Assembly (NCBI GenBank): GCA_001596155.1
Contig: CP014771.1
Span: 62,001 to 126,000, forward strand
DNA length: 64,000 nt
Direction: 5' to 3'
DNA from: Hymenobacter psoromatis
GTDB taxonomy: Bacteria > Bacteroidota > Bacteroidia > Cytophagales > Hymenobacteraceae
Part shown: positions 43,863 through 51,635 of the stretch, piece by piece
Layout: every line of letters starts with the position of its first letter
Position numbering within the stretch: position 1 is the stretch's first letter
The notes under the pieces: model-generated
The model's input: the letters and a program-made list of their open reading frames with translations, nothing else
Database searches by the model: none
What the model was told of the DNA's origin: nothing
Position numbers and translations under genes: made by a program

Positions 43863-44540
43863 TTAGTTCCGGGGAGTTTGCTCGTCCGCCGGGCCGCTCA
43901 CCATGCGCGACACCAGGCCGTGGTCACCCGTCACTTCCGCCCACACTACCCCCCCCACGTGCAGCACGATGTAGCCGATAATTAAATACATCGTCACGTT
44001 GTGAATCTCTTTGGCCGTGTGCTCGATGCTGTGTAAAAACGGCATATCATCGCTAAAGACCATGATGAGACCCGTGGTGACCATAATGGTAATAAATAAA
44101 TAGAACGCCGCATAAGTAAGCTTGGCCAGCAGGGCCTCGCGGGCGTCGGCATGCTCGGCGGGGGCGGCCAGCCGGTAGCGCCGGGCCGCCGCCATCAGCC
44201 GCGCCCCAAAGCGCCGGCCGGCCGGGTCAAGCGCCTGCATCACCGTCCAGAACAGCCAGAAAGACGCCAGCGTCAGACCAATCCACACGTGCCAGGTCCA
44301 GATGCGCTCGCTTATTACGTGTGCCAGCGCGCGGCCCTGCTGCTGCGTCAGGCTACCCCCGCTCTTGGTAATGGCCGCCTGAAACTCCGGCACCGCGCTC
44401 CGGGCATTCACAATAACCATCTGAAAAAGAATGGTTAAGAGCTGGCCCGACACCAGCGTGGCATTGGCCCAGTGCCAGATGCGCATTCCCCTGGAATAGT
44501 CGTGGGTGGCAGTGGCGGGAGGAGCAGTAGCGGTTTGCAT
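43863..44540 (-). CDS. cytochrome b561-type membrane protein
   Basis: This 225-residue protein has four predicted helices. Candidate heme ligands are HDYSRGMRIWHWANA (His in helix 1), WTWHVWIGLTLASFW, and HNVTMYLIIGYIVLHVGG in the last helices. The family transfers electrons between quinone pool and periplasmic partners (hydrogenase-type cytochrome b or b561). No partner dehydrogenase lies next to it. Electron donor and acceptor unknown. Confidence 0.85.
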   Translation of the reverse strand: MQTATAPPATATHDYSRGMRIWHWANATLVSGQLLTILFQMVIVNARSAVPEFQAAITKSGGSLTQQQGRALAHVISERIWTWHVWIGLTLASFWLFWTVMQALDPAGRRFGARLMAAARRYRLAAPAEHADAREALLAKLTYAAFYLFITIMVTTGLIMVFSDDMPFLHSIEHTAKEIHNVTMYLIIGYIVLHVGGVVWAEVTGDHGLVSRMVSGPADEQTPRN

Positions 44541-44710
44541 AAGAGGGTAGGGGAAGCTTTAGCTCGCTGGCTTTGGTGAAAAAATTAAAAAATACGAATC
44601 AAAAAAACCAGGCGCTGGGCTTTCAGCTTTTGGTTTATCCTCTTCCATTCCTATTGCTTCGCATCAACTCGAAAATCACCCCAAATAACAACGCTATCGA
44701 CTGATTTTCC

Positions 44711-45961
44711 TCAGCCCGGCAAGCTGAGGCTTACCGCACGCTCTGCGGCCACCGCGGCCGGGCGGGTGCGGCCGGGGTAGGCCAGCAGCGCTTGTTCGAG
44801 GCAGGTGAGGGCCGCGTCGAGGTCGCGCAGATTCAGAATGTAGGCCAGGCGCACCTGCCGCGCGCCCAGGCCGGGCGTCTGGTAAAAGCCACTGGCCGGC
44901 GAGAGCATCAACGTCTCGTTCTGGTAGCTGAAACTGGTCAGCAGCCACTCGCCAAAGCGCTCGGCGTCGTCCACGGGCAGCTCGGCCATCACGTAGAACG
45001 CGCCGCCCGGCCTGGGGCACCGCACGCCCGGCATGGCCTGCAAGCGGCGCACCGTGAGGTCGCGCCGGGCCTGATACTCGGCCCGGTTCTCATCAAAGTA
45101 GCTTTCGGGCAGCGCCACGGCGGCCTCGCCCAGCAGCATGCCCAGGCCGGGCGGACTGATGCGCATCTGGGCAAAGTGGAAAGCCGTTTGGAACACGGTC
45201 GCGTTGCGCGTCACCAGCGAGCCCACCCGCGCCCCGCAGGCGCTGTAGCGCTTCGAAATCGTGTCCAGCACCACCACGTGGTCCGCGCCACCCGCCAGAT
45301 TGAGCGCGCTCGTGGCGCGCGCCCCGTCGTAGCAATATTCCCGGTAAGCCTCATCCGAGAGCAGAAAAAGCTGGTGGCGCTGGCAAATACGCAGCAGGCC
45401 TTCCAGCTCGGCGCGACTATATACGTGGCCGGTGGGGTTGCTGGGGTTGCAGAGCAGAATTGCCTTGGTGCGCGGCGTAATCACGGCTTCGAAGGCCGCC
45501 AGGGGGGGTAGGGCAAAGCCGTTGTCGATGGTAGCCGTCACGGGCACGATAGTGACGCCTGCCGCGATGGCAAAGGCCGTGTAGGCCCCATAAAATGGCT
45601 CAGGCACCACCAGCTCGTCGCCGGGGTTCAGGCAGGTGAGCAGCGCAAACAAGATGGCCTCGCTGCCGGCCGTCGTCACCAGTATCTCTTCCGTATCAAC
45701 TTCAATATCAGCGCGGTGGTAGTAGGCCCGCAGCTTCTGGCGGTAGCTGTCGGTGCCCGCCCCGTGGCTGTAGGCCAGCACCCGAATGTCGGCCTGGCGC
45801 ACGGCTTCAAACAAGCTGGGGGGGGTAGCGATATCGGGCTGGCCAATGTTGAGGTGATACACGTGCTTGCCCTGTTGCTTGGCGGCCTCGGCAAAGGGCG
45901 CTAATTTGCGAAAGGGTGAGGCTGGCATATTTTGCCCGCGTTGCGATACGGATAATGACAT
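44711..45961 (-). CDS. class I/II PLP-dependent aminotransferase
   Basis: This 416-residue protein shows HLNIGQPDIATPPSLFEAV, TTAGSEAILFAL, LLCNPSNPTGHVYSR, FLLSDEAYREY and the PLP lysine in VVLDTISKRYSACGARVGS. Substrate is probably aspartate/tyrosine or a related amino acid, as in AspC-type enzymes. The last residues (RAVSLSLPG) are encoded by a dispersed repeat unit, so the C-terminus appears extended past the usual end near LLAYPG. Cytoplasmic. Upstream of the cytochrome b gene on the same strand. Confidence 0.92.
   Translation of the reverse strand: MSLSVSQRGQNMPASPFRKLAPFAEAAKQQGKHVYHLNIGQPDIATPPSLFEAVRQADIRVLAYSHGAGTDSYRQKLRAYYHRADIEVDTEEILVTTAGSEAILFALLTCLNPGDELVVPEPFYGAYTAFAIAAGVTIVPVTATIDNGFALPPLAAFEAVITPRTKAILLCNPSNPTGHVYSRAELEGLLRICQRHQLFLLSDEAYREYCYDGARATSALNLAGGADHVVVLDTISKRYSACGARVGSLVTRNATVFQTAFHFAQMRISPPGLGMLLGEAAVALPESYFDENRAEYQARRDLTVRRLQAMPGVRCPRPGGAFYVMAELPVDDAERFGEWLLTSFSYQNETLMLSPASGFYQTPGLGARQVRLAYILNLRDLDAALTCLEQALLAYPGRTRPAAVAAERAVSLSLPG
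44715..44741. repeat. single family F repeat unit overlapping the aminotransferase stop
   Basis: CCCGGCAAGCTGAGGCTTAC and following bases match the unit at 33087-33113 except for a few changes. It supplies the last codons and stop of the aminotransferase. Confidence 0.7.
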
Positions 45962-46044
45962 AACTTACAGAAAGTTGTAAAAATAGCGTAAGAAAAAGTC
46001 CCGGCCGATTTTTCGGCCGGGACAGTTGCGGAGAGCGAGTAAAA

Positions 46045-46671
46045 TTAGCCGTTACGCTTATTTAGCTCGTCGCGAATCTTGGCGGCTTTTTCGTAGTCTT
46101 CTTTTTCGAGCGCCTGGGCCAGCATCTTGGTTAGCTCATCGAGTGAAACCTGCCCGCTGGGCTCGGCGGCGCGGGGCGCGGGGCGGGCCGCCTCGTCAGT
46201 GCCTTCCTCGTCGTCGTCGTCGTCGCGGTCGTCGTCATCCTCCTCGCCGGCCTCGTCGAGGTCCGAAAGAATGATGCCGGCCTCGCTCAGCACGCTTTCC
46301 ACCGTGAAAATGGGCACGCCAAAGCGCAGGCCAATGGCAATGGCGTCGGAAGGCCGCGCGTCAATCTCAAACGTGGTGGCCCCGTCGGAGCACACGATGC
46401 GCGAGTAAAAAACGCCTTCTTTAAGGTCGGAGATAACCACTTCCAGAATGGCCACGTGCACATGTTCGGCGAAAGCCTTGAACAGGTCGTGCGTGAGGGG
46501 CCGGTTGGGACTGATTTTTTCAATCTGAATGGCAATGCTCTGCGCCTCAAACATGCCGATAATGATAGGCAGACGGCGGTTGCCGTGCTTTTCACCCAGA
46601 ATAAGGGCGAACGAGCCGGACTGTGATTGCGAAGAGGAGAGGCCCAGAATTTCGAGCGGGATTTTTTTCAA
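46045..46671 (-). CDS. bifunctional nuclease (BFN, DUF151) family protein with UVR motif
   Basis: This 208-residue protein starts with TTG (MKKIPLEILGLSSSQSQSGS), the normal start sequence of the family. The BFN domain (residues 1-130) includes RRLPIIIGMFEAQSIAIQ and ARPSDAIAIGLRFGVPIF. A very acidic linker follows (EEDDDDRDDDDDEEGTDE), then a UVR motif (LAQALEKEDYEKAAKIRDEL) as in UvrB/UvrC. Related BFN proteins have DNase/RNase activity. The UVR motif suggests binding to a repair or chaperone partner. Rare start codon may limit expression. Confidence 0.9.
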   Translation of the reverse strand: MKKIPLEILGLSSSQSQSGSFALILGEKHGNRRLPIIIGMFEAQSIAIQIEKISPNRPLTHDLFKAFAEHVHVAILEVVISDLKEGVFYSRIVCSDGATTFEIDARPSDAIAIGLRFGVPIFTVESVLSEAGIILSDLDEAGEEDDDDRDDDDDEEGTDEAARPAPRAAEPSGQVSLDELTKMLAQALEKEDYEKAAKIRDELNKRNG

Positions 46672-46786
46672 GGGTCGCGGGGGGCGTTTCGGGTCCTGGA
46701 AACGGATAATGGGTAGTCTTTACGACAAATAAAGCAACAACGGCCGGAAATAGCTTACTAAACGCGGCGTTATTGGTTGAAAAAGC

Positions 46787-46823
46787 ACAAAAAAACGTCA
46801 TGCGGTGGGTGCCGCATGACGTT
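46787..46823 (-). terminator. intrinsic terminator of the etfB-etfA operon
   Basis: AACGTCATGCGG (46794-46805) pairs with CCGCATGACGTT (46812-46823); on the minus strand a T run follows. Confidence 0.85.
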
Positions 46824-46863
46824 GATAGTAAAAGCAATAGCTGGCAGCGGCGCCAGCGCTCAC

Positions 46864-47841
46864 CTAGCCGAGTTCTTTTACGGCCGCCGTCAGCTTGGGC
46901 AGCACGTCAAACACGTCGCCCACGATGCCGTAGTCGGCTGCCTTAAAGAACGGCGCTTCCGGGTCTTTGTTAATCACCACAATCACCTTCGACGAGTTGA
47001 CGCCCGCCAGGTGCTGAATGGCCCCCGAAATGCCGCAGGCAATGTAGAGGTTGGGCGAAACCGTGATGCCCGTCTGGCCCACGTGCTCGTGGTGGGGGCG
47101 CCAGTCCACGTCGCTTACTGGCTTCGAGCAGGCCGTGGCCGCGTGCAGCGCTTTGGCCAGGTCCTCAATAAGATGCCAGTTTTCGGGGCCTTTCATGCCC
47201 CTACCCCCCGACACGACCAACTCGGCTTCGGGCAGCAAAATGCCGCCGGCCTGGTCCTGCATCACCACCTGCTTGGGCGCGTCGGCAAAGTCGGCGTCGC
47301 TGAGCTGGGCGGCGAAAGCGACTACCTCGGCCGTTTTGCCGGCTTCGTGCTGCGCCTCAATGGAGTTCTTTTTCACGGCGATAATCTTGCGCTCGCCGGT
47401 CAGCACCACGTCCGAAAACGCTTTGCCCGAAAACGCGCCGCGCTTCACCGTAAACTGGCCGCCCTCGGTTTTGGGCAACTCGACCACGTTGGTGGCCAGC
47501 GAGGCTTGCAGCCGGATGGACAGCCGCGAGCCCACGGCCGCGCCGATGTTGCTGTTGGCCAGCACAATCACCTTGGCATCTTCCTGCTGGGCAGTAGCAG
47601 CAATGAGCTTGGTGTAGGCATTGTTCACGAAGTCCTTGAGGCGCGGCTCCTTGTCATAGAGCACCTTGGCGATGCCCTGCTCGCCAAGCTTGGCGAGGCT
47701 GGCATCGGAGGCTTCGCCCACGGCCACGGCGGTGGCGCTGGTGCCGAGCTGCGCGGCCAGCCGCGCGCCGTAGGTAGCCACTTCGAGCGAAGACTTTTTC
47801 ACTTCGCCCTTATCGCATTCAACTACTACTAAAACTGACAT
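46864..47841 (-). CDS. etfA: electron transfer flavoprotein, alpha subunit
   Basis: This 325-residue protein has an N-terminal nucleotide-binding-like domain (MSVLVVVECDKGEVKKSSLE). The C-terminal FAD domain shows DWRPHHEHVGQTGITVSPNL and YIACGISGAIQHLAG. With EtfB it carries electrons from acyl-CoA and other dehydrogenases to the quinone pool. The etfB gene lies upstream on the same strand; a family A palindrome separates the two genes. A terminator follows etfA. Confidence 0.95.
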   Translation of the reverse strand: MSVLVVVECDKGEVKKSSLEVATYGARLAAQLGTSATAVAVGEASDASLAKLGEQGIAKVLYDKEPRLKDFVNNAYTKLIAATAQQEDAKVIVLANSNIGAAVGSRLSIRLQASLATNVVELPKTEGGQFTVKRGAFSGKAFSDVVLTGERKIIAVKKNSIEAQHEAGKTAEVVAFAAQLSDADFADAPKQVVMQDQAGGILLPEAELVVSGGRGMKGPENWHLIEDLAKALHAATACSKPVSDVDWRPHHEHVGQTGITVSPNLYIACGISGAIQHLAGVNSSKVIVVINKDPEAPFFKAADYGIVGDVFDVLPKLTAAVKELG

Positions 47842-47870
47842 ATCGTTGAGTTATTTAGCTAAGAGGATAT

Positions 47871-47961
47871 CTGTCATTGCGAGCCTGCGAAGCAATCGCA
47901 CCAGAACGAAATCGTTCGAGCATCGTTTGGGTGCGATTGCTTCACAGGCTCGCAATGACAG
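47871..47961. repeat. family A palindrome inside the etfBA operon
   Basis: Arms 47871-47902 and 47930-47961 pair at 31 of 32 positions (CTGTCATTGCGAGCCTGCG...). The loop starts CCAGAACGAA as in the 12322 copy. Confidence 0.92.
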
Positions 47962-47974
47962 CTGTTTTTATTAC

Positions 47975-48715
47975 TTAAATGACTTTCGCTTCGTTGCGGA
48001 GCAGCTTAATCAGGTCGCCGGCGTTGGCGGCGTCGATGAGCTTCACGCCCAGCTTTTTGGGGGGTAGGGCAAACTCCGTAACCTCGGTGCGGGGCGCGCC
48101 GGCGGTGGCGGGCACCACTTTCAAGGGCTTGGTGCGGGCCGTCATAATGCCGCGCATGTTGGGGATGCGGGGCTCGCACATGGGCTGCTGGCACGAGGCC
48201 ACGAAGGGGGTAGCAACCTGCACAATCTCCTTGCCGCCCTCAATCTCGCGCTCCAGCGTGGCGGTGTTGCCGCTCATATCCAGCTTCATAGCCGGGGCCA
48301 CGGTCGGGATGCCGAGCAGCTCGCCCACCATGCCGTGCACCTGAAAGCCGTTGTAATCAATGCTTTCTTTACCCATCAGAATTACATCGTAGCTACCCTC
48401 CTTGGCGACGGCCGCGATTTGCTCGGCCACGAAAAAAGCATCCTTCGGCGCGGCGTTTACCCGGATGGCGTCGTCGGCCCCAATGGCCAGCGCCTTGCGA
48501 ATGTTGGGCTCCGTATCGGCCTCGCCCACGTTGAGCACCGTCACGGTGCTGCCCGCGTTGGCCTCCTTCAGCTCGATGGCGCGGGTCAGGGCGTATTCGT
48601 CCCAGGGGTTAATCACAAACTGCACCCCGGCCTTGTTAAACTCCTTGTTATCGGGCGTAAAGGCGATTTTGGTAGTTGTGTCGGGAACGTTGGAAATGCA
48701 AACCAGAAACTTCAT
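47975..48715 (-). CDS. etfB: electron transfer flavoprotein, beta subunit
   Basis: The protein has about 246 residues from MKFLVCISNVPDTTTKIAFT; the 50-residue upstream extension is not EtfB-like. It has NPWDEYALTRAIELKE, VLMGKESIDYNGFQVHG-type (VILMGKESIDYNG) and VATPFVASCQQPMCEPRIPN motifs of bacterial EtfB. AMP-binding partner of EtfA. The operon order etfB-etfA is normal, but the gap of 133 bases between them is filled by a palindrome, which is unusual. Confidence 0.95.
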   Translation of the reverse strand: MKFLVCISNVPDTTTKIAFTPDNKEFNKAGVQFVINPWDEYALTRAIELKEANAGSTVTVLNVGEADTEPNIRKALAIGADDAIRVNAAPKDAFFVAEQIAAVAKEGSYDVILMGKESIDYNGFQVHGMVGELLGIPTVAPAMKLDMSGNTATLEREIEGGKEIVQVATPFVASCQQPMCEPRIPNMRGIMTARTKPLKVVPATAGAPRTEVTEFALPPKKLGVKLIDAANAGDLIKLLRNEAKVI

Positions 48716-48863
48716 GTAAGCAAGGGTAGGGTGAGAGAAGAAGGCAAAAGTAGTCGGCTTGCATAACAGTTGCCAGGCCAAAAAAGGTCTTTCGACCTTA
48801 CCTACAACCAGAATGCGGCCTGAAAGTCGCAATTTTGCTCCAAAGATAGCCCAAACCCCGCCC

Positions 48864-49199
48864 ATGAATGCCCCCGGCCGCCTGCAACAGCTGTTAGCTT
48901 TTTACGAAGCCGACCCCACTGACCCGTTCACGATTTATGCCCTGGCCACCGAATATCGGGCGGCCGAGCCGCTGCGCGCCTGGGAATTCTACGAAAAGTT
49001 ACTGACTGCGCACCCCGACTACGTGGGCACCTACTACCACGCCGGCAAGCTGCTCGAAGGCTTTGGCAGGAAGGACGAGGCTGAGAAGGTGTATCGCAAA
49101 GGCTTGGTAGTGAGCCGCAAGGCCGGACAGCTGCACGCCGCCAGCGAGATTCAGCAGGCGTTGAACAGCTGCCTGGGCCTGGATTATGATGATGAGTAG
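48864..49199 (+). CDS. small tetratricopeptide-repeat protein
   Basis: The protein has 111 residues from MNAPGRLQQLLAFYEADPTD. It has about two TPR-like helix pairs (FTIYALATEYRAAEPLRAWE, then HPDYVGTYYHAGKLLEGFGR). TPR units mediate protein contacts; partner unknown. Divergent from etfB and followed by a family B palindrome. No signal peptide. Confidence 0.8.
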   Translation: MNAPGRLQQLLAFYEADPTDPFTIYALATEYRAAEPLRAWEFYEKLLTAHPDYVGTYYHAGKLLEGFGRKDEAEKVYRKGLVVSRKAGQLHAASEIQQALNSCLGLDYDDE

Positions 49200-49202
49200 G
49201 CA

Positions 49203-49312
49203 GTAGCGCGAACTTTCCAGTTCGTGCGCGAGCGCCAGCGAGCATAGTCGTTCGCGGCGCGCGGTGCCGCCTGCTCGCTACGCTCGCGCACGAACTGGAA
49301 AGTTCGCGCTAC
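49203..49312. repeat. family B palindrome with perfect 32-base arms
   Basis: Arms 49203-49234 and 49281-49312 start GTAGCGCGAACTTTCCAGTT. An inner stem AGCGAGCA/TGCTCGCT extends it. It lies just before the two-component operon. Confidence 0.93.
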
Positions 49313-49327
49313 GTTAAACTTAATACC

Positions 49328-50011
49328 ATGTCAACCAAGATTTTACTAGTCGAAGACGAGCCTAAGGTATCGGCTTTCATTCGGCGCGGGCTGGAGGAGG
49401 AAGGTTACGAGGTGGAAGTGGCCTACGACGGCACTTTTGGCCAGCGGCTGGCGCTGAGTAAGGAATTCGACCTGCTTATTCTGGACGTAATCCTACCCGG
49501 CCAGAGTGGCCTGGAGGTGCTCAAAGCCGTGCGCGCCCAGGACCAGGAGCTGCCTATTCTGATGCTTACCGCGCTGGGCACCACGCAGGACAAGCTGCTG
49601 GGCTTCGATGGCGGGGCCGACGACTACCTCATTAAGCCCTTCGACTTCGTGGAGCTGCTGGCGCGGGTGCGGGCGCTCACGCGCCGCCGCGACCGCCGCT
49701 CGACCAAGGGCAACCAGCTGAGCCTGGCGGACCTGACGGTGGACACGGCGGCCAAAACCGTGACCCGCGCCGGGCAGCCCATCAAGCTCACGGCCCGCGA
49801 GTTCAACCTGCTGGAGCTGCTGCTGCGCCACCAGGGCCGCGTGCTGAGCCGGGGCGAAATAGCGGAGCACACCTGGGAAGATTCTTTCGACACGGGCTCC
49901 AATGTGATTGACGTGTACGTAAATTACCTGCGCAATAAAGTGGATAAGAGTTTTGATAAGAAGCTGATTCATACGGTGGTAGGGATGGGCTACGTGCTAC
50001 GGGAAGAATAG
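49328..50011 (+). CDS. OmpR/PhoB-family response regulator
   Basis: This 227-residue protein has a receiver domain with acidic pocket (LLVEDEPKV), phospho-acceptor Asp53 (LLILDVILPG), a conserved Thr/Ala switch and Lys103 (DDYLIKPFDF). The C-terminal winged helix-turn-helix has ITL-type LTAREFNLLELLLRHQGRVL and NVIDVYVNYLRNKVDK. It resembles CusR/CopR-type regulators. The kinase gene follows after 33 bases, and two metal-type efflux operons follow it. OmpR-family regulators bind direct repeats spaced 10-11 bases, and such arrays occur at 51498 and 57857. Confidence 0.93.
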   Translation: MSTKILLVEDEPKVSAFIRRGLEEEGYEVEVAYDGTFGQRLALSKEFDLLILDVILPGQSGLEVLKAVRAQDQELPILMLTALGTTQDKLLGFDGGADDYLIKPFDFVELLARVRALTRRRDRRSTKGNQLSLADLTVDTAAKTVTRAGQPIKLTAREFNLLELLLRHQGRVLSRGEIAEHTWEDSFDTGSNVIDVYVNYLRNKVDKSFDKKLIHTVVGMGYVLREE

Positions 50012-50044
50012 CCGCCCTACCCCCCGCGCTATCTTTAACGAGCT

Positions 50045-51460
50045 ATGGCCTCCCTTCCGCGCTACGCGTTTCTCTACCGCGTTACTATTCGCAACCGGCT
50101 GACCTGGTTGTTTTTAGGTATCGTGGCCGTGCTGCTGTTCGCGGTGCTGGCCCTTGTGTTCGTGTTGCAGCTGACCTCTTCGCGACGCGAGTTTCGGCAG
50201 CGGCTGCGCGAGCGGGCGCAGGTGACGGCCTACATCTACCTCGAAAAGGACGAGATGCGGGCCAGTGCCTTTCGCGACTTCGAGAAAAAATACCTTCAGG
50301 CGCTCAGCAACGAGGTGTTGCAGGTATATGACGCGGCCGGCCGGGTGCGCTTCGTGGCCGAAGATGAGCGCGTGCGGCTCTCTGATGCCATCCTGGCGCG
50401 CATCGTCATTAATAAAGAATACTATTTTCAGCTGGGCCAGCGGCAGGCGGTCGGGCTGTTTTATCAGGATAACCAGGGCGACTACACCATCGTGGCCGCC
50501 GCCGAAAACGTGTATGGCCAGCGCCGCCTGCGAAGCCTGGCCACGATTATGGCCGTGATTTTCGTGGTGAGCCTGCTCGTTATCTATGGGGTAGGGCGGG
50601 GCTTCGCGGGCCGGGCGCTGGCCCCCATCGCCGCCCTCAACGACCAGGTGGACCGCATCACGGCCCAGGACCTGCACCAGCGCGTGGATGAAGGCTTTTT
50701 GCGCGCCAGCAAGCGCGACGAGCTCACGCGCCTGGCCCGCACCTTCAACCGGCTGCTGGGCCGCCTCGAAGCCAGCTTCGAGGGGCAGCGCACCTTCGTG
50801 CGCAACGCCTCGCACGAGCTGCGCACGCCCCTGACGGCCAGCATTGGCGAGCTGCAGGTGCTGCTGGCCCGTGAGCGCTCGCCGGAGGCTTACCGCGAAG
50901 GCGCGGCCTCGGTTTTGGGTGAATTGCAGCAGCTTAAAACATTGATTAATAACTTGCTGGACATGGCGCAGGCCGATGGCAACGTGCCGCTCACCGAGGA
51001 AGTGCGCCTCGACGAGCTGCTGTGGGAAGTGCGCGAGGCCGTGGCGCCAGCCCAGCGCGCGCGGGTGCAGATAGACCTGGGCGACCTCGCTGAGCTACCC
51101 GCCGACCCAGCCGCTTTCGTGGTGCCGGGCCACCGCGGCCTGCTGGCGCGGGCCCTGGGCAATCTGGTCGATAATGCCCTCAAATACTCGGCCGACGACC
51201 AGCGGGTGCTCCTGAGCCTGCGCTGCCAGCCGGGCGGGGGCTGCCTGGTGCGCGTGGCCGACGGGGGGGTAGGCATTGCCGCCGACGATTTGGGGCAGGT
51301 GTTTCAACCGTTTTTTCGGTCGGCGGCGGTGCGGGGGGTGGTGGGGCACGGGGTGGGGCTGCCGCTGGCCCAGCGCATCACCAGCCTGCACGGCGGCACG
51401 CTTACGTTGCGCTCGGAACCCGGCCGGGGCACGGTGGCCGAGTTGCTATTTGGTGGTTGA
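50045..51460 (+). CDS. sensor histidine kinase
   Basis: This 471-residue protein has two membrane helices (about residues 19-43 and 164-186) flanking a periplasmic sensor of about 120 residues. HAMP region, then HisKA with His257 (RNASHELRTPLTAS), N box LGNLVDNALKYS, and G boxes DGGVGI and GHGVGLPLAQ. The sensor has no obvious His/Met/Cys metal cluster, so the stimulus is uncertain. Metal or envelope stress is inferred from the efflux genes downstream. Confidence 0.94.
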   Translation: MASLPRYAFLYRVTIRNRLTWLFLGIVAVLLFAVLALVFVLQLTSSRREFRQRLRERAQVTAYIYLEKDEMRASAFRDFEKKYLQALSNEVLQVYDAAGRVRFVAEDERVRLSDAILARIVINKEYYFQLGQRQAVGLFYQDNQGDYTIVAAAENVYGQRRLRSLATIMAVIFVVSLLVIYGVGRGFAGRALAPIAALNDQVDRITAQDLHQRVDEGFLRASKRDELTRLARTFNRLLGRLEASFEGQRTFVRNASHELRTPLTASIGELQVLLARERSPEAYREGAASVLGELQQLKTLINNLLDMAQADGNVPLTEEVRLDELLWEVREAVAPAQRARVQIDLGDLAELPADPAAFVVPGHRGLLARALGNLVDNALKYSADDQRVLLSLRCQPGGGCLVRVADGGVGIAADDLGQVFQPFFRSAAVRGVVGHGVGLPLAQRITSLHGGTLTLRSEPGRGTVAELLFGG

Positions 51461-51497
51461 ACTGAAAAAAGATGAAGTTTTTTTAAGAAATTCATCT

Positions 51498-51541
51498 TTC
51501 TAATTCATTTCTAATGTGCCTCTAATAAGGACCTAATGTGG
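51498..51541 (+). promoter_or_regulatory. array of four 11-base-spaced TTCTAAT-like repeats
   Basis: CTAAT occurs at 51500, 51511, 51522 and 51533, exactly 11 bases apart. The extended units are TTCTAAT, TTCTAAT, CTCTAAT and ACCTAAT. The array lies upstream of the first metal-efflux operon; a weak minus-7-like TGCATTTG follows at 51573. Likely operator of the response regulator at 49328. Confidence 0.75.
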
Positions 51542-51635
51542 GTAACGGAGCTTTGTATTATCCTTTCACAGCTGCATTTGTCAGTTGCCACGCGGCCTGC
51601 CGCGGCGCGGCGGCCGGCCGGCAGTTTTGCCCATT

